Assembly (NCBI GenBank): GCA_035653595.1
Contig: DASRBO010000105.1
Coordinates: 1-5,602, forward strand
Origin: DASRBO01 sp035653595
GTDB lineage: Bacteria > Actinomycetota > Acidimicrobiia > Acidimicrobiales > JAJPHE01
DNA: 5,602 bases
Direction of reading: 5' to 3'
Shown here: positions 5,035-5,602 of the stretch, one piece after another
Position numbering within the stretch: position 1 is the stretch's first letter
How the letters are laid out: each line of letters begins with the position of its first letter
The notes under the pieces: generated by a model
Told to the model about the DNA's origin: nothing
The model's database searches: none
The model's input: only the letters and a program-made list of their open reading frames with translations
Position numbers and translations under genes: made by a program

Positions 5035-5602
5035 CGGGCGTCCTCAGGCGTCCGCTGCCGACGGGGCCGACGGCCGACCCCGGTTCGGTCACCGCCGTGC
5101 ACCAGTTCCTGCCCGCCCTGCTGCCCGGCGACGCCGTCGGGATGCACACCCTGCAGGTGCGCCGTGCCCTGCGCGACGCCGGCCTGCAGTCAGAGATCTT
5201 CGTCGAGGCGGTGCACGAGGAGCTCGAGGGCGAGGCCATGCACTTCTCCGAGTTCCGTCACCACGCCCGGGGCAGCGTGATCCTCTACCAGCTGGCCACC
5301 GGCTCGGTGCTGGCCGACGAGGTCTTCTCCCGACCCGAGCCGCTCGTAATCGACTACCACAACCTCACCCCGGCGGAGTTCTTCCGGCGCTGGGATCCGA
5401 CGGTGGCCAACGCCATGGGCTGGGCCCGGGCCCAGCTCTCCATGCTGGCCCCCAAAACGGTCATCGCCCTGGCCGACTCGGCCTTCAACGAGTCCGAGCT
5501 GACCGAGCTGGAGTACCGGTCCACCGCCGTGGTGCCGATCCTGCTCGACCTCGACGAGATGGAGGCGGAGGTGGACGGCGCCACGGTGGCCCGGCTGGAG
5601 GC
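5031..5602 (+). CDS. Second GT4-type glycosyltransferase, N-terminal part (cut by window end)
   Basis: The frame opens at GTG 5031, whose last two bases are shared with the TGA of the preceding gene (GTGA, 4-base overlap), and stays open for 190 codons to the window edge. The visible part is the N-terminal acceptor domain of a protein closely related to its upstream neighbour: AVHQFLPALL (22-31), GDAVGMHTLQV (33-43), LRDAGLQSE (47-55), YQLATGSV (86-93), RPEPLVIDYHNLTPAEFF (101-118) and YRSTAVVPILLDL (162-174). Over residues 22-58 it shares 20 of 37 positions with residues 6-42 of the neighbour without gaps. The donor-binding half with the E-x7-E motif would lie outside, so glycosyltransferase function is inferred from the paralogue. 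It has about 16 more N-terminal residues than the neighbour. Stop-start overlap means coupled translation, and the two enzymes probably act in the same glycan pathway. Confidence 0.85.
   Translation, partial: MTGVLRRPLPTGPTADPGSVTAVHQFLPALLPGDAVGMHTLQVRRALRDAGLQSEIFVEAVHEELEGEAMHFSEFRHHARGSVILYQLATGSVLADEVFSRPEPLVIDYHNLTPAEFFRRWDPTVANAMGWARAQLSMLAPKTVIALADSAFNESELTELEYRSTAVVPILLDLDEMEAEVDGATVARLE

Noticed and set aside
1..5602. CRISPR array, insertion sequence, toxin-antitoxin or phage defence genes
   Set aside because: No regularly spaced repeats, transposase motifs, inverted-repeat ends or known defence domains were seen on either strand; all coding space is taken by recognisable housekeeping or glycan genes.

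Overview
This is a compact, very GC-rich window with strong G/C bias at third codon positions, GTG and TTG starts, leader-poor gene junctions and a tRNA without an encoded CCA end. Together with an actinobacterial-type ClpP2 sequence, this suggests a high-GC actinobacterium, perhaps from Acidimicrobiia; the lineage is an inference. Every gene supported here lies on the + strand, and no gene-free stretch exceeds about 55 bases.

Layout. (1) 1-141 is the 3' end of a queA-like gene (tRNA queuosine modification). (2) 195-276 is a complete tRNA-Leu(UAG). (3) 307-1332 encodes a secreted lipoprotein of the PF04185-type phosphoesterase family. (4) 1360-1968 encodes a full-length ClpP protease subunit with an intact catalytic triad, most like the actinobacterial ClpP2 class. 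(5) 1971-2954 encodes an ABC-2 polysaccharide-export permease (Wzm/TagG type). (6) 2955-3920 encodes a SAM-dependent methyltransferase with a long helical N-terminal region. (7) 3925-5034 encodes a GT4-type glycosyltransferase. (8) 5031-5602 is the 5' part of a second glycosyltransferase, paralogous to the one before it, cut by the window end.

From clpP onward the genes are packed with gaps of 2, 0, 4 and -4 bases, so they are probably one transcription and translation unit. The permease, methyltransferase and two glycosyltransferases look like the start of a cell-surface polysaccharide cluster using the ABC-transporter export route: cytoplasmic glycosyltransferases build the glycan, a methyltransferase may modify or cap it, and the permease exports it. 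The ATPase partner (Wzt type) is not in the window. I do not see a wholly new system. The points most worth a second look are the clpP gene directly leading a glycan operon, the tandem duplicated glycosyltransferases, the methyltransferase abutting the exporter, and a single TTA codon inside the catalytic motif of the first glycosyltransferase.
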